Shown: in pieces, positions 32,597 through 39,579 of the stretch
Numbering within the stretch: the stretch's first letter is position 1
Layout of the letters: each line of letters begins with the position of its first letter
DNA from: Streptomyces silvae
GTDB taxonomy: Bacteria > Actinomycetota > Actinomycetes > Streptomycetales > Streptomycetaceae
Reading direction: 5' to 3'
Assembly: GCF_016745505.1 (NCBI RefSeq)
Contig: NZ_JAERUC010000135.1
Location: forward strand, 1-40,731
DNA length: 40,731 nt
Program-made: the position numbers and the translations under genes
Notes under the pieces: model-generated
Databases searched by the model: none
What the model was told of the DNA's origin: nothing
The model's input: only the letters and a program-made list of their open reading frames with translations

Positions 32597-32620
32597 CGGC
32601 AGGCCGTCCCCTGCCTGCCG
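32597..32620 (-). terminator. Hairpin after the exporter gene
   Basis: An 8-bp stem (CGGCAGGC at 32597-32604 with 32613-32620) lies in the 196-base gap between the exporter stop and the YceI start. It may terminate or attenuate transcription into the YceI gene. Confidence 0.5.
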
Positions 32621-32711
32621 TTCCCGCCACGGGGCCCATTTCCACCCGGCGGCCACAGCCTCTCCGCTCGAAGTGCTGTTCCGCCAGGGGTCTGTGTGGA
32701 TCTTCCGGTCG

Positions 32712-35207
32712 TTACTCGCCCGGGTGGGCGAGCTCGATGTCGTGACCGTCGACCCCGGTACCGCTCACGGTCAGCGAGCCGGCCACCGGCGGGTAGCCGG
32801 TCGCGATCACGGAGTACTCACCGGCGTCCAGGTCGGTGAAGGCGTACACGCCGTCCTCCCCGGTCGTCGAGGAGGCCACCACGTTGCCGGCCGCGTCGAT
32901 CAGCGTGACCCGGGCGTCGTTCAGCGGTGCCCGGCCGGAGCCGGCCCTGACGACACCCCGCACCAGCGCACCGGACCGCAGGGCCACGTCGACCCGGGTG
33001 ACACCCTGGCCGCCGACCTCCACCGGCAGGGCCAGCGGACGGAAGCCCGCGGCCGTGACGGCGACGGTCACCGAACCGGGGATCAGCTCACCGAAGGCGA
33101 ACTCACCCGCGTCGCCCGAGACACCCGTGGCCAGCACGTCGCCGCGCACATCGGTCACCACGACCATGGCGCCCTGGACCGGGCTGCTGCCCTCGGCGGT
33201 CCGTACGGTCCCGGAGAGACCGCTCGTACCGGCGAGCAGGATGTCGAAGGCCAGCGGCTCCTCGCCGACGACCACGGTGGACGCCTGCGGCTGGAAGCCG
33301 TCCGCGGAGGCGATCAGGACGTAGCTGCCGGAGCCCGGCGCGTCCAGGACGTAGCCGCCGTCGGCCTGGGCGACGGAGCGCCCCAGCTGCCGGCCGCCCA
33401 GCGAGATCAGCGTGACGGCGGCGCGGGCGACGGGTGCGCCCTCGGCGCCCCGCACCACACCGCGTACGGGCGTTCCCTGAATGGTCAGCTCCTTGGTGGC
33501 GGCGGTCTCCTCCAAGGCGTCGGCCGGGGCGAACCCGGCGGCGCCCGCGGCGACCGGCACGGCGGCTTCGGCGGCCTCGACGGCCTGCGCCGTGGCCGGC
33601 ACCTCGGCGGAGGTGCTGTCGTTGCCCGCCTTCGTCTTCAGGGCGACCTCCTTGATGAAGATCGTCAGGAGGAAGGCGACCAGCGCGGCAGGCGCGGCGT
33701 ACAGGAAGACGTCGGCGACACCGTGGCCGTAGGCGACCTCCATGACCGTACGCAGCGGACCGGGCAGCGAGTCCAGGTCGGGGATGCCCCCGCCACCGGT
33801 ACCGCCGTGGCCCAGCGCGGCACCCTCGGGGCCGAGGTCGGCGAGGCCGTCCTTGACGTAGTGGGTGACACGGTTGCCCAGCACGGCGCCCAGCGCCGAG
33901 ACGCCGATCGCACCACCGAGCGAACGGAAGAACGTGACGACGGAGCTGGCCGCACCGAGGTCGGAGGGGGCGACCTGGTTCTGCGTGGCGAGGACCAGGT
34001 TCTGCATCATCATGCCGATGCCGAGGCCCATGACGAGCATGAAGATCGCGATGTGCCAGTACTCGGTGTCGTACCGGATGGTGCCCAGCATCCCGAGGCC
34101 GGCGGTGAGCAGGAAGCCACCGCTGACCAGCCATGCCTTCCAGCGCCCGGTCTTGGTGATGACCTGGCCGGAGATCGTCGAGGAGAGGAACAGACCGGCG
34201 ATCATCGGGATCGTCATGACGCCGGACATCGTCGGCGACTTGTCCCGCGCCAGCTGGAAGTACTGGCTGAAGAAGACGGTGCCCGCGAACATCCCGATAC
34301 CGACGAACAGCGAGGCCGCGGAGGCCAGCGTGATGGTGCGGTTACGGAAGAGGCGCAGCGGGATGATCGGCTCGCGGGCCTTGGACTCGATGAAGAGGAA
34401 CAGCGCGATGAGGACGACGGTGCCGCCCAGCATCGTGTACGTCTGCCAGGAGACCCAGTCGTACTTGTCGCCCGCGAAGGTCACCCAGAGCAGCAGCAGC
34501 GAGACCGCGGCGCTGATGAAGAACGCGCCGGACCAGTCGATCTTGACGCCCTCGCGCTTGATCACGGGGAGCTTCAGGGTCTTCTGGAGCACGATCAGCG
34601 CGATGATCGCGAAGGGCACACCCACGTAGAAGCACCAGCGCCAGCCCATCCAGCTGGTGTCGGTGATGACACCGCCGAGGAGCGGGCCGCCGACGGTGGC
34701 GACGGCGAAGACCGCGCCGAGGTAGCCGCTGTAGCGCCCACGCTCGCGCGGGGAGATCATCGCGGCCATCACGATCTGGGCGAGGGCGGAGAGACCGCCG
34801 ACGCCGATGCCCTGCACCACACGGCAGGCGATGAGCATGCCGCTGCTGGTGGAGAGGCCGGCGACTATGGAGCCGGCCACGTAGATGATCAGGGCGATCT
34901 GGACCAGCAGCTTCTTGCTGAACAGGTCGGCGAGCTTGCCCCACAGCGGGGTGGTGGCGGTCATGGCCAGCAGCGAGGCCGTGACGACCCAGGTGTAGGC
35001 GCTCTGGCCGCCGCCGAGGTCGGAGATGATCTCCGGCAGGGCGTTGGAGACGACCGTGGACGACAGGATCGCGACGAACATGCCGAGCAGCAGCCCGGTG
35101 AGTGCTTCCATGATCTGCCGGTGTGTCATCGGCGCGCCGGAAGGGGCTTCGACAGCCCCGTGCTTGGCGTGGCCGCCCCGCACACCGGATGGTGTGGTCG
35201 TAGCCAT
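32712..35207 (-). CDS. DHA2-type MFS exporter fused to three carboxypeptidase-regulatory-like beta-sandwich domains
   Basis: An 831-residue protein. A 14-helix DHA2 transporter occupies about 27-525, with LSSTVVSNALPEI in TM1, LWGKLADLFSKKL in loop 2-3, RVVQGIGVGGLSAL and TVGGPLLGGVI. An Ala-rich linker is at 526-572. Three CnaB/CarboxypepD_reg-like units lie at about 574-660, 661-745 and 746-831 (VRGVVRGAEGAPVARAAVTL, LSGTVRTAEGSSPVQGAMVV, VRGVVRAGSGRAPLNDARVT). Ordinary DHA2 proteins end near residue 530. By topology the tail should be cytoplasmic, unusual for this fold. ATG 35207 with AAGGA 5 bases upstream. The MarR gene ends 23 bases upstream, so they form an operon. Substrate unknown. 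Confidence 0.93.
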   Translation of the reverse strand: MATTTPSGVRGGHAKHGAVEAPSGAPMTHRQIMEALTGLLLGMFVAILSSTVVSNALPEIISDLGGGQSAYTWVVTASLLAMTATTPLWGKLADLFSKKLLVQIALIIYVAGSIVAGLSTSSGMLIACRVVQGIGVGGLSALAQIVMAAMISPRERGRYSGYLGAVFAVATVGGPLLGGVITDTSWMGWRWCFYVGVPFAIIALIVLQKTLKLPVIKREGVKIDWSGAFFISAAVSLLLLWVTFAGDKYDWVSWQTYTMLGGTVVLIALFLFIESKAREPIIPLRLFRNRTITLASAASLFVGIGMFAGTVFFSQYFQLARDKSPTMSGVMTIPMIAGLFLSSTISGQVITKTGRWKAWLVSGGFLLTAGLGMLGTIRYDTEYWHIAIFMLVMGLGIGMMMQNLVLATQNQVAPSDLGAASSVVTFFRSLGGAIGVSALGAVLGNRVTHYVKDGLADLGPEGAALGHGGTGGGGIPDLDSLPGPLRTVMEVAYGHGVADVFLYAAPAALVAFLLTIFIKEVALKTKAGNDSTSAEVPATAQAVEAAEAAVPVAAGAAGFAPADALEETAATKELTIQGTPVRGVVRGAEGAPVARAAVTLISLGGRQLGRSVAQADGGYVLDAPGSGSYVLIASADGFQPQASTVVVGEEPLAFDILLAGTSGLSGTVRTAEGSSPVQGAMVVVTDVRGDVLATGVSGDAGEFAFGELIPGSVTVAVTAAGFRPLALPVEVGGQGVTRVDVALRSGALVRGVVRAGSGRAPLNDARVTLIDAAGNVVASSTTGEDGVYAFTDLDAGEYSVIATGYPPVAGSLTVSGTGVDGHDIELAHPGE

Positions 35208-35230
35208 TTAAATCCTTGTCTTTGCTTCTG

Positions 35231-35743
35231 TTACACAGGTGTACGGGTGTGTACGTCGTCGGCGTGCCCGGCGCGGCAGTCGCCGCTGTGCTTTCCGGGG
35301 GTGCATCCTCCGGAGCCGCGGCAGGAGAAGCTGTCGCGCAGCCGGGACAACAACGTGTTGAGCTGTCCGACTTCTTCGTCGGACCAGTCGATGAGGTTGT
35401 GGGCGAACATCTCCGTGGTCCGCCGGGTCAGCTCGTCGAGCAGTTCCTCGCCCGCGGGGGTCAGCCGCAGGATGCGGGACCGCTTGTCCGCCGGGTCCGG
35501 GAACCGTTCGACCCAGCCGCTCTCCACCGCGTGAGTCACATGACGGCTGGTCACCGACATGTTCACGGCCAGGAGCTCGGCAAGCCGGGTGATCCGCATC
35601 TCGCCGTACTTGGCCAGCAGCGTCAGCACGCCGGCCGTGCCACCGGGGCACTCGGAGGGCAGGATGCGGACGAGCCCCCGCTTGACGGCTCCGACGGCGC
35701 TGAGCTGCCGGGCCAGTTCTTCGTACTGGCTCCGTGCCGCCAC
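35231..35743 (-). CDS. MarR-family transcriptional regulator
   Basis: A 170-residue protein with a winged helix at about 45-105 (LLAKYGEMRITRLAELLAVN, MSVTSRHVTHAVESGWVERF) and the wing DPADKRSRILRLTPAGEELL. Terminal helices for dimerisation follow. The tail has cysteines in FSCRGSGGCTPGKHSGDCRAG, a possible redox or metal site that ordinary MarR proteins lack. GTG start at 35743 with GGAGG 5-6 bases upstream. It is first gene of the exporter operon, and two TTGC-N5-GCAA palindromes overlie its promoter, so it is likely an autorepressor inactivated by a ligand or oxidant. Confidence 0.92.
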   Translation of the reverse strand: MAARSQYEELARQLSAVGAVKRGLVRILPSECPGGTAGVLTLLAKYGEMRITRLAELLAVNMSVTSRHVTHAVESGWVERFPDPADKRSRILRLTPAGEELLDELTRRTTEMFAHNLIDWSDEEVGQLNTLLSRLRDSFSCRGSGGCTPGKHSGDCRAGHADDVHTRTPV

Positions 35744-35775
35744 TGGCCCTCCAGACGTCTCGCGAGGTCATCTTG

Positions 35776-35817
35776 TTGCTTAGGGCAACGATAGAAGCGG
35801 TTGGTTGCCGCAGGCAA
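35776..35817 (-). promoter_or_regulatory. MarR operon promoter with two TTGC-N5-GCAA operators
   Basis: Operators TTGCTTAGGGCAA (35776-35788) and TTGCCGCAGGCAA (35805-35817), plus-strand orientation, centres 29 bases apart. Minus-strand promoter: TTGCCT (35817-35812), 18-base spacer, TATCGT (35793-35788). One operator covers the -35; the other overlaps the -10 edge and the expected start site. Confidence 0.7.
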
Positions 35818-36054
35818 ACGAAATGGGCCTTGCAGAAGTAAAGGAACGCAAAAGCCTGTGTAGGTGCCCGGTCAAGCGCGCAGCGCACAGCGGGTGGGCC
35901 CCCGGCGGATGTGTTCCTCGCCACAGGAGGGGGCGCCCGGGGGCTCGTGGAGGAGGTGCGAAGTGCTCCGGCGGGCGGGTGAAGAGGCCGTGTGCGCCGA
36001 GGAGGGGCATCGGCCGCCGGGGCCCCGGGGGTTGGGCGGAAGGCCTGCGTTCGC
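35818..36054. other. Intergenic region without a recognised gene
   Basis: GC-rich sequence between the divergent MarR and small membrane protein genes. A plus-strand frame open from 35805 joins the membrane protein gene, but its upstream part has no domain and no start signal. Confidence 0.4.
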
Positions 36055-36068
36055 TAGGGTCCTGGGCC

Positions 36069-36284
36069 ATGGCACACAACCCCCACGCCCCGCAGCCGGG
36101 CCCCGAGGGCACTCACGACCCGGCGGGCAGCACGCAGATGTTCCGCGCGTTTGTCGACGAGGGCGAGCCGCAGCGCAGGCAGCAGCCCGCCGCGACCTCG
36201 TCAGGCTCGAAGACCGGGGTGATCGTGGCCGTCGTCGCGGTCATCGTCGTCCTCGGCGCGGTCGCCTGGCTCGCGCTCGGCTGA
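36069..36284 (+). CDS. Small single-pass membrane protein, 71 aa (leaderless)
   Basis: A soluble Pro/Gln-rich N-terminal part of about 48 residues (HNPHAPQPGPEGTHDPAGST, FRAFVDEGEPQRRQQ) is followed by one C-terminal helix (TGVIVAVVAVIVVLGAVAWL). The N-terminus is most likely cytoplasmic, giving a tail-anchored layout. TAGGGT at 36055-36060 lies 8 bases before the ATG and there is no ribosome binding site, which suggests leaderless transcription. It is convergent with the downstream sigma gene. Function unknown. Confidence 0.78.
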   Translation: MAHNPHAPQPGPEGTHDPAGSTQMFRAFVDEGEPQRRQQPAATSSGSKTGVIVAVVAVIVVLGAVAWLALG

Positions 36285-36503
36285 CCACCGCGCGTCCCCT
36301 TCACGGCCGGCCCGTCGCCCCTCTGCGGGGTCCGCGGGCCTGCCGGGCGTCCACGTGAGCGTGTACGCCGCACCTCCGCACCCGCTCCCGCACCGCACGC
36401 CGGCACGGGAGCGGTCCGCGTTCGCCCCCGGACGCGCCTGCGAGCCCGTACGCCGGAGACGCCCGCACGCCCGTCGTACGGCGTGGGAGGCACCCGGACA
36501 CGG

Positions 36504-36546
36504 CGAGGCCGCCGGGGCGGGCGCTCGTGGTGCCCCGGCGGCCTCG
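36504..36546. terminator. Strong hairpin between the small membrane gene and the sigma gene
   Basis: A perfect 15-bp stem (CGAGGCCGCCGGGGC at 36504-36518 with 36532-36546) lies 27 bases beyond the sigma gene stop (36574) and serves convergent transcripts. The rest of 36285-36573 shows nothing. Confidence 0.85.
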
Positions 36547-36573
36547 TGAGCCGTTGCTGCGGACCCGCCGGGG

Positions 36574-37440
36574 TCAGTCGGCGATGAGCCCCTCCCTGAG
36601 CTGCGTGAGCGTCCGGGTCAGCAGCCGGGAGACGTGCATCTGCGAGATGCCGACCTCCTCGCCGATCTGGGACTGCGTCATGTTGGCGAAGAAGCGCAGC
36701 ATGATGATCTGCCGCTCGCGCGGGGCGAGCTTGGCCAGCAGCGGCTTCAGGGACTCGCGGTACTCGACGCCTTCCAGCGCCGCGTCCTCGTACCCCAGGC
36801 GGTCCGCCAGCGAGCCCTCGCCGCCGTCGTCCTCCGGGGACGGTGAGTCCAGGGAGGAGGCCGTGTAGGCGTTGCCCACGGCCAGGCCGTCGACCACGTC
36901 CTCCTCGGAGACCCCGAGCGCCTTGGCCAGCTCCGGCACCGTCGGCGAGCGGTCGAGCTTCTGGGCGAGCTCGTCGCTGGTCTTGGTGAGGGCGAGCCGC
37001 AGCTCCTGGAGCCGGCGCGGCACCCGCACCGACCACGAGGTGTCGCGGAAGAAGCGCTTGATCTCCCCCACGACGGTCGGCATGGCGAACGTGGGGAATT
37101 CCACGCCCCGTTCGCAGTCGAAACGGTCGATCGCCTTGATCAGACCGATCGTCCCGACCTGGACGATGTCCTCCATCGGTTCGTTACGGCTCCGGAACCG
37201 TGCCGCCGCGTACCGCACCAGCGGGAGGTTGAGCTCGATGAGTGTGTCCCGCACATAGGCCCGCTCAGGGCTGTCCGTTCCGTCGGGGCCCGAGGCGGGA
37301 CCCAGCGCGGCGAGCCGCAGGAACAGGGAGCGGGACAGGGTGCGGGTGTCGATGGCTTCCGGCGAGCTGGTGAGCACGGCAGGTGCCGGCACGCTCTTCG
37401 TGAGCGTGAGCACCTTCGAGCTGCCCTGTTCTGCGGACAT
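36574..37440 (-). CDS. sigN: SigB/SigF-family RNA polymerase sigma factor (probable SigN)
   Basis: A 288-residue group 3 sigma factor. Region 2 contains LPLVRYAAARFRSRNEPMED, IVQVGTIGLIKAIDRFDCER and FATFAMPTVVGEIKRFFRDT-type sequence (here GVEFPTFAMPTVVGEIKRFF). Region 3 is SWSVRVPRRLQELRLALTKT. Region 4 is LAPRERQIIMLRFFANMTQS, then IGEEVGISQMHVSRLLTRTL. Members direct stress and sporulation genes and are usually held by SpoIIAB-type anti-sigma factors; none is adjacent. The symbol rests on the tandem arrangement with a SigF-like gene, as recalled for S. coelicolor, and is less certain than the family. AAGGGGGTGG precedes the ATG. An 18-bp palindrome lies upstream. Confidence 0.85.
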   Translation of the reverse strand: MSAEQGSSKVLTLTKSVPAPAVLTSSPEAIDTRTLSRSLFLRLAALGPASGPDGTDSPERAYVRDTLIELNLPLVRYAAARFRSRNEPMEDIVQVGTIGLIKAIDRFDCERGVEFPTFAMPTVVGEIKRFFRDTSWSVRVPRRLQELRLALTKTSDELAQKLDRSPTVPELAKALGVSEEDVVDGLAVGNAYTASSLDSPSPEDDGGEGSLADRLGYEDAALEGVEYRESLKPLLAKLAPRERQIIMLRFFANMTQSQIGEEVGISQMHVSRLLTRTLTQLREGLIAD

Positions 37441-37575
37441 GCCACCCCCTTGAGGTCGCGGACGGTCGCGGTGGCCACGACCATCGGAGGAACGCAGCCT
37501 CCACCTGAATACCGGAGGTAGGGCTGCGGCAAACGCGGTTCCAGCAGAATGTCACATGTCGGCAACACGCTGTAG

Positions 37576-37593
37576 TGACTTGTCGACAAGTCA
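37576..37593. promoter_or_regulatory. Perfect 18-bp palindrome upstream of the SigN-like gene
   Basis: TGACTTGTCGACAAGTCA is self-complementary over all 18 bases. It lies 136 bases before the start codon, in an AT-richer stretch between two sigma genes. It is probably an operator; its cognate regulator is unknown. Confidence 0.55.
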
Positions 37594-37674
37594 GCGCCGG
37601 AACCGCGCTGGAAACAGGGGGTGTGCGGCTTTTACGCCCCCGGATCCGGTCCTCTCGGGGTCTACCCGTTCCAG

Positions 37675-38532
37675 CTACGCCTCGATCCTGTTTGCGGATC
37701 GAAGTCGGGCGAAACTTCTGGCGAGAAGCCTTGACACATGCATCTGGGAGACGCCCAGTTCGGCGCTGATCTGTGACTGCGTCAGGTTGTTGTAGTAGCG
37801 CAGCAGCAGGATCCGCTGTTCGCGCTCGGGCAGCTGGACGAGCAGATGCCGTACCAGGTCGCGGTGTTCGACCCCGGCCAGTGCCGGGTCCTCGTAGCCG
37901 AGCCGGTCCAGGAGCCCCGGCAGCCCGTCACCCTCCTGGGCCGCCTCCAGCGAGGTCGCGTGGTACGAGCGGCCCGCCTCGATGCAGGCCAGGACCTCGT
38001 CCTCGGAGATCTTCAGGCGCTCGGCGATCTCGGCGGTGGTCGGTGAGCGGCCGTGAGCGGTCGTCAGGTCCTCGGTGGCGCCGGTGACCTGGACCCAGAG
38101 CTCGTGCAGCCGCCGGGGCACGTGCACGGTCCGTACGTTGTCCCGGAAGTAGCGCTTGATCTCGCCGACCACGGTGGGCATGGCGAACGTGGGGAACTGG
38201 ACGCCGCGTTCCGGGTCGAAGCGGTCGATGGCGTTGATCAGGCCGATGGTGCCGACCTGGACGACGTCCTCCATCGGCTCGTTGCGGCTGCGGAAGCGGG
38301 CCGCCGCGTACCGCACCAGCGGCAGGTTCGCCTCGATCAGCGCGGTGCGCACCCGGTGGTGCTCCGGGGTGCCCGCTTCGAGGTCCTTGAGCCGCGCGAA
38401 CAGCACCTGGGTCAGCGCTCTGGTGTCCGCCCCCCGGGTCCTGGCGGGTGTCGTGGGGTCGGGGGTCTCGGTCTGGATGTCGTCCGTCTGGACGTTCTGG
38501 GGCGGGACTTGAGGCGCTGTACTGGCCGGCAC
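37675..38532 (-). CDS. sigF: Sporulation-type RNA polymerase sigma factor SigF
   Basis: A 285-residue group 3 sigma factor. The Pro/Thr-rich N-terminus is about 45 residues. Region 2 includes NLPLVRYAAARFRSRNEPME and VVQVGTIGLINAIDRFDPER. Region 3 is VRTVHVPRRLHELWVQVTGA. Region 4 is LPEREQRILLLRYYNNLTQS, then ISAELGVSQMHVSRLLARSF, ending ARLRSANRIEA. The sequence, as I remember it, closely matches S. coelicolor SigF, the late spore-compartment sigma factor needed for spore wall maturation and pigmentation. GTG start at 38532 with AAAGGGGTGG upstream. It lies 234 bases upstream of the SigN-like gene on the same strand, with its own gap and probably its own promoter. Repeats of TTGAC lie close upstream. 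Confidence 0.87.
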   Translation of the reverse strand: MPASTAPQVPPQNVQTDDIQTETPDPTTPARTRGADTRALTQVLFARLKDLEAGTPEHHRVRTALIEANLPLVRYAAARFRSRNEPMEDVVQVGTIGLINAIDRFDPERGVQFPTFAMPTVVGEIKRYFRDNVRTVHVPRRLHELWVQVTGATEDLTTAHGRSPTTAEIAERLKISEDEVLACIEAGRSYHATSLEAAQEGDGLPGLLDRLGYEDPALAGVEHRDLVRHLLVQLPEREQRILLLRYYNNLTQSQISAELGVSQMHVSRLLARSFARLRSANRIEA

Positions 38533-38550
38533 GGTGTCGCCACCCCTTTG

Positions 38551-38580
38551 CGGTCAACTACGGTCAACTCATCCGTCAAA
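38551..38580 (-). promoter_or_regulatory. Repeated TTGAC boxes just upstream of sigF
   Basis: On the plus strand CGGTCAACT occurs at 38551-38559 and again at 38561-38569, then CCGTCAAA at 38573-38580. On the coding strand these are AGTTGACCG twice with a 10-base period, and TTTGACGG. They end 18 bases before the GTG, too close to be ordinary -35 boxes, so they look more like a regulator site. Confidence 0.45.
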
Positions 38581-38668
38581 AGCGGTCATAGCATCACAAG
38601 ACATGTCCACTGTGTGCAAGCACCGCATGGAGTCGTGTTGAGGGCGTTTTGGTTTAAACATGCCGAAA

Positions 38669-38694
38669 AGCCCCTCTCCTGTAGGGGAGGGGCT
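38669..38694 (-). terminator. Intrinsic terminator of the Dabb gene
   Basis: An 11-bp stem with one G-T pair and a TGTA loop (38669-38679 with 38684-38694) is followed on the minus strand by a T-run (TTTT), a classical intrinsic terminator 25 bases after the Dabb stop. Confidence 0.88.
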
Positions 38695-38718
38695 GTCGGG
38701 ACCGGGGACCGGAAAGGG

Positions 38719-39012
38719 TCAGAAGGGGTAGTCGGCGATCACCCAAGTGGCGAACGCGCGCCACTGGCCGGCGGCGGCCTGGTGGTCGGGATGCTCGACG
38801 TACCGCTTGAGGGCGTCCTCGTCGGCGACGGCCGAATTGATGGCGAAGTCGTACGCGATCGGCCGGTCGGTGATGTTCCAGGCGCACTCCCAGAACTGCA
38901 GCTCGGGGATCTTCCCGCCGAGCTCCCGGAAGGCCTCCGCGCCCGCGACGACCCGCGGATCGTCCCGCTCGACGCCGTCGTTCAGCTTGAACAGGACCAG
39001 GTGGCGGATCAT
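38719..39012 (-). CDS. Dabb (stress-responsive alpha/beta barrel) domain protein
   Basis: A 97-residue single-domain protein, MIRHLVLFKLNDGVERDD at the start, then IPELQFWECAWNITDRPIAY, DFAINSAVADEDALKRYVEH and HPDHQAAAGQWRAFATWVIA. This is the complete dimeric Dabb fold with its conserved N-terminal RH and the HPDH segment. Dabb proteins are small enzymes (for example cyclases) or stress proteins; no activity can be deduced. GGAGA lies 6 bases before the ATG. It is 10 bases downstream of the small membrane protein gene on the same strand. Confidence 0.92.
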   Translation of the reverse strand: MIRHLVLFKLNDGVERDDPRVVAGAEAFRELGGKIPELQFWECAWNITDRPIAYDFAINSAVADEDALKRYVEHPDHQAAAGQWRAFATWVIADYPF

Positions 39013-39022
39013 GGGGTCTCTC

Positions 39023-39187
39023 CTACTTCACGAGCTCGGACATGAAGTCTCCGACGCCCTGCGCGGCGCTCGAAACACCCTCGAACCCTATTTGAACGAG
39101 GTCGGCGCTCCGCTCGGGAGAGGTGATGATCGTGTACAGCACGAAGACCACAATCATGTAGAGCGCGATCTTCCTCGCTTGCACCAC
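39023..39187 (-). CDS. Small membrane protein, 54 aa
   Basis: A short frame from GTG 39187 (or the adjacent GTG 39184) to TAG at 39023-39025. GGGGAGGGG lies 7-9 bases upstream. The translation has a basic start, one hydrophobic helix (KIALYMIVVFVLYTIITSPE) and an amphipathic, weakly acidic tail (LVQIGFEGVSSAAQGVGDFM). A minus-strand -10-like TAGAAT lies at 39233-39228, about 40 bases upstream. It stops 10 bases before the Dabb start, so the two are probably co-transcribed. Function unknown. Confidence 0.78.
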   Translation of the reverse strand: MVQARKIALYMIVVFVLYTIITSPERSADLVQIGFEGVSSAAQGVGDFMSELVK

Positions 39188-39297
39188 AGCCCCGCCCCTC
39201 CCCTTCGATCACCTGTGCAGTCGGGTGATTCTAGCCGCACGTATGGCCGTATCCGAGGGCCGTTTCCGATCACTGATGCGGCTTTTAGGGTCGAAGG

Positions 39298-39507
39298 ACC
39301 CGTCGATTCGGGCCCTTTGTCGGCGGGCGAGGCTTACGGCGGGGAGGAGGATGGTCGGTGGGCCCGCGACAGAGGCAGGAATGCGTGGCCCGAGGAACGG
39401 GACCTCCACGAGGTCCCCACCGCGTGACTCCCCCCGACCGCGGCGAGGGCCTACGGTCCCCGTTCTCACCGGGGGAAGCGGCTTGTCCCCCCGATGCCGC
39501 TTCCCCC
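39298..39507 (+). ncRNA. Candidate small RNA between divergent promoter and terminator
   Basis: The 392-base gap 39188-39579 has no convincing gene. On the plus strand a -10-like TAGGGT (39286-39291) is followed by several small hairpins (for example GGGACCT with AGGTCCC near 39400). It ends in a perfect 12-bp stem, GGGGGAAGCGGC (39471-39482) with 39496-39507, ahead of and separate from the exporter terminator. The -35 is weak. This is a proposal, not an identification. Confidence 0.25.
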
Positions 39508-39518
39508 GACCTCACGTC

Positions 39519-39552
39519 CGAAGGGCCCGGCGCACCAGCACCGGGCCCTTCG
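39519..39552 (-). terminator. Terminator of the right-edge exporter gene
   Basis: A perfect 12-bp stem (CGAAGGGCCCGG at 39519-39530 with 39541-39552) lies 28 bases beyond the stop codon at 39580. Confidence 0.82.
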
Positions 39553-39579
39553 TGTCATCCGTCCGTACGTCCGTACGGG

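Noticed and set aside
32346..35534. A 1062-codon plus-strand open frame opposite the fused exporter
   Set aside because: Low-complexity Gly/Asp/Arg product with no domain. The minus strand encodes a clear transporter with a ribosome binding site.
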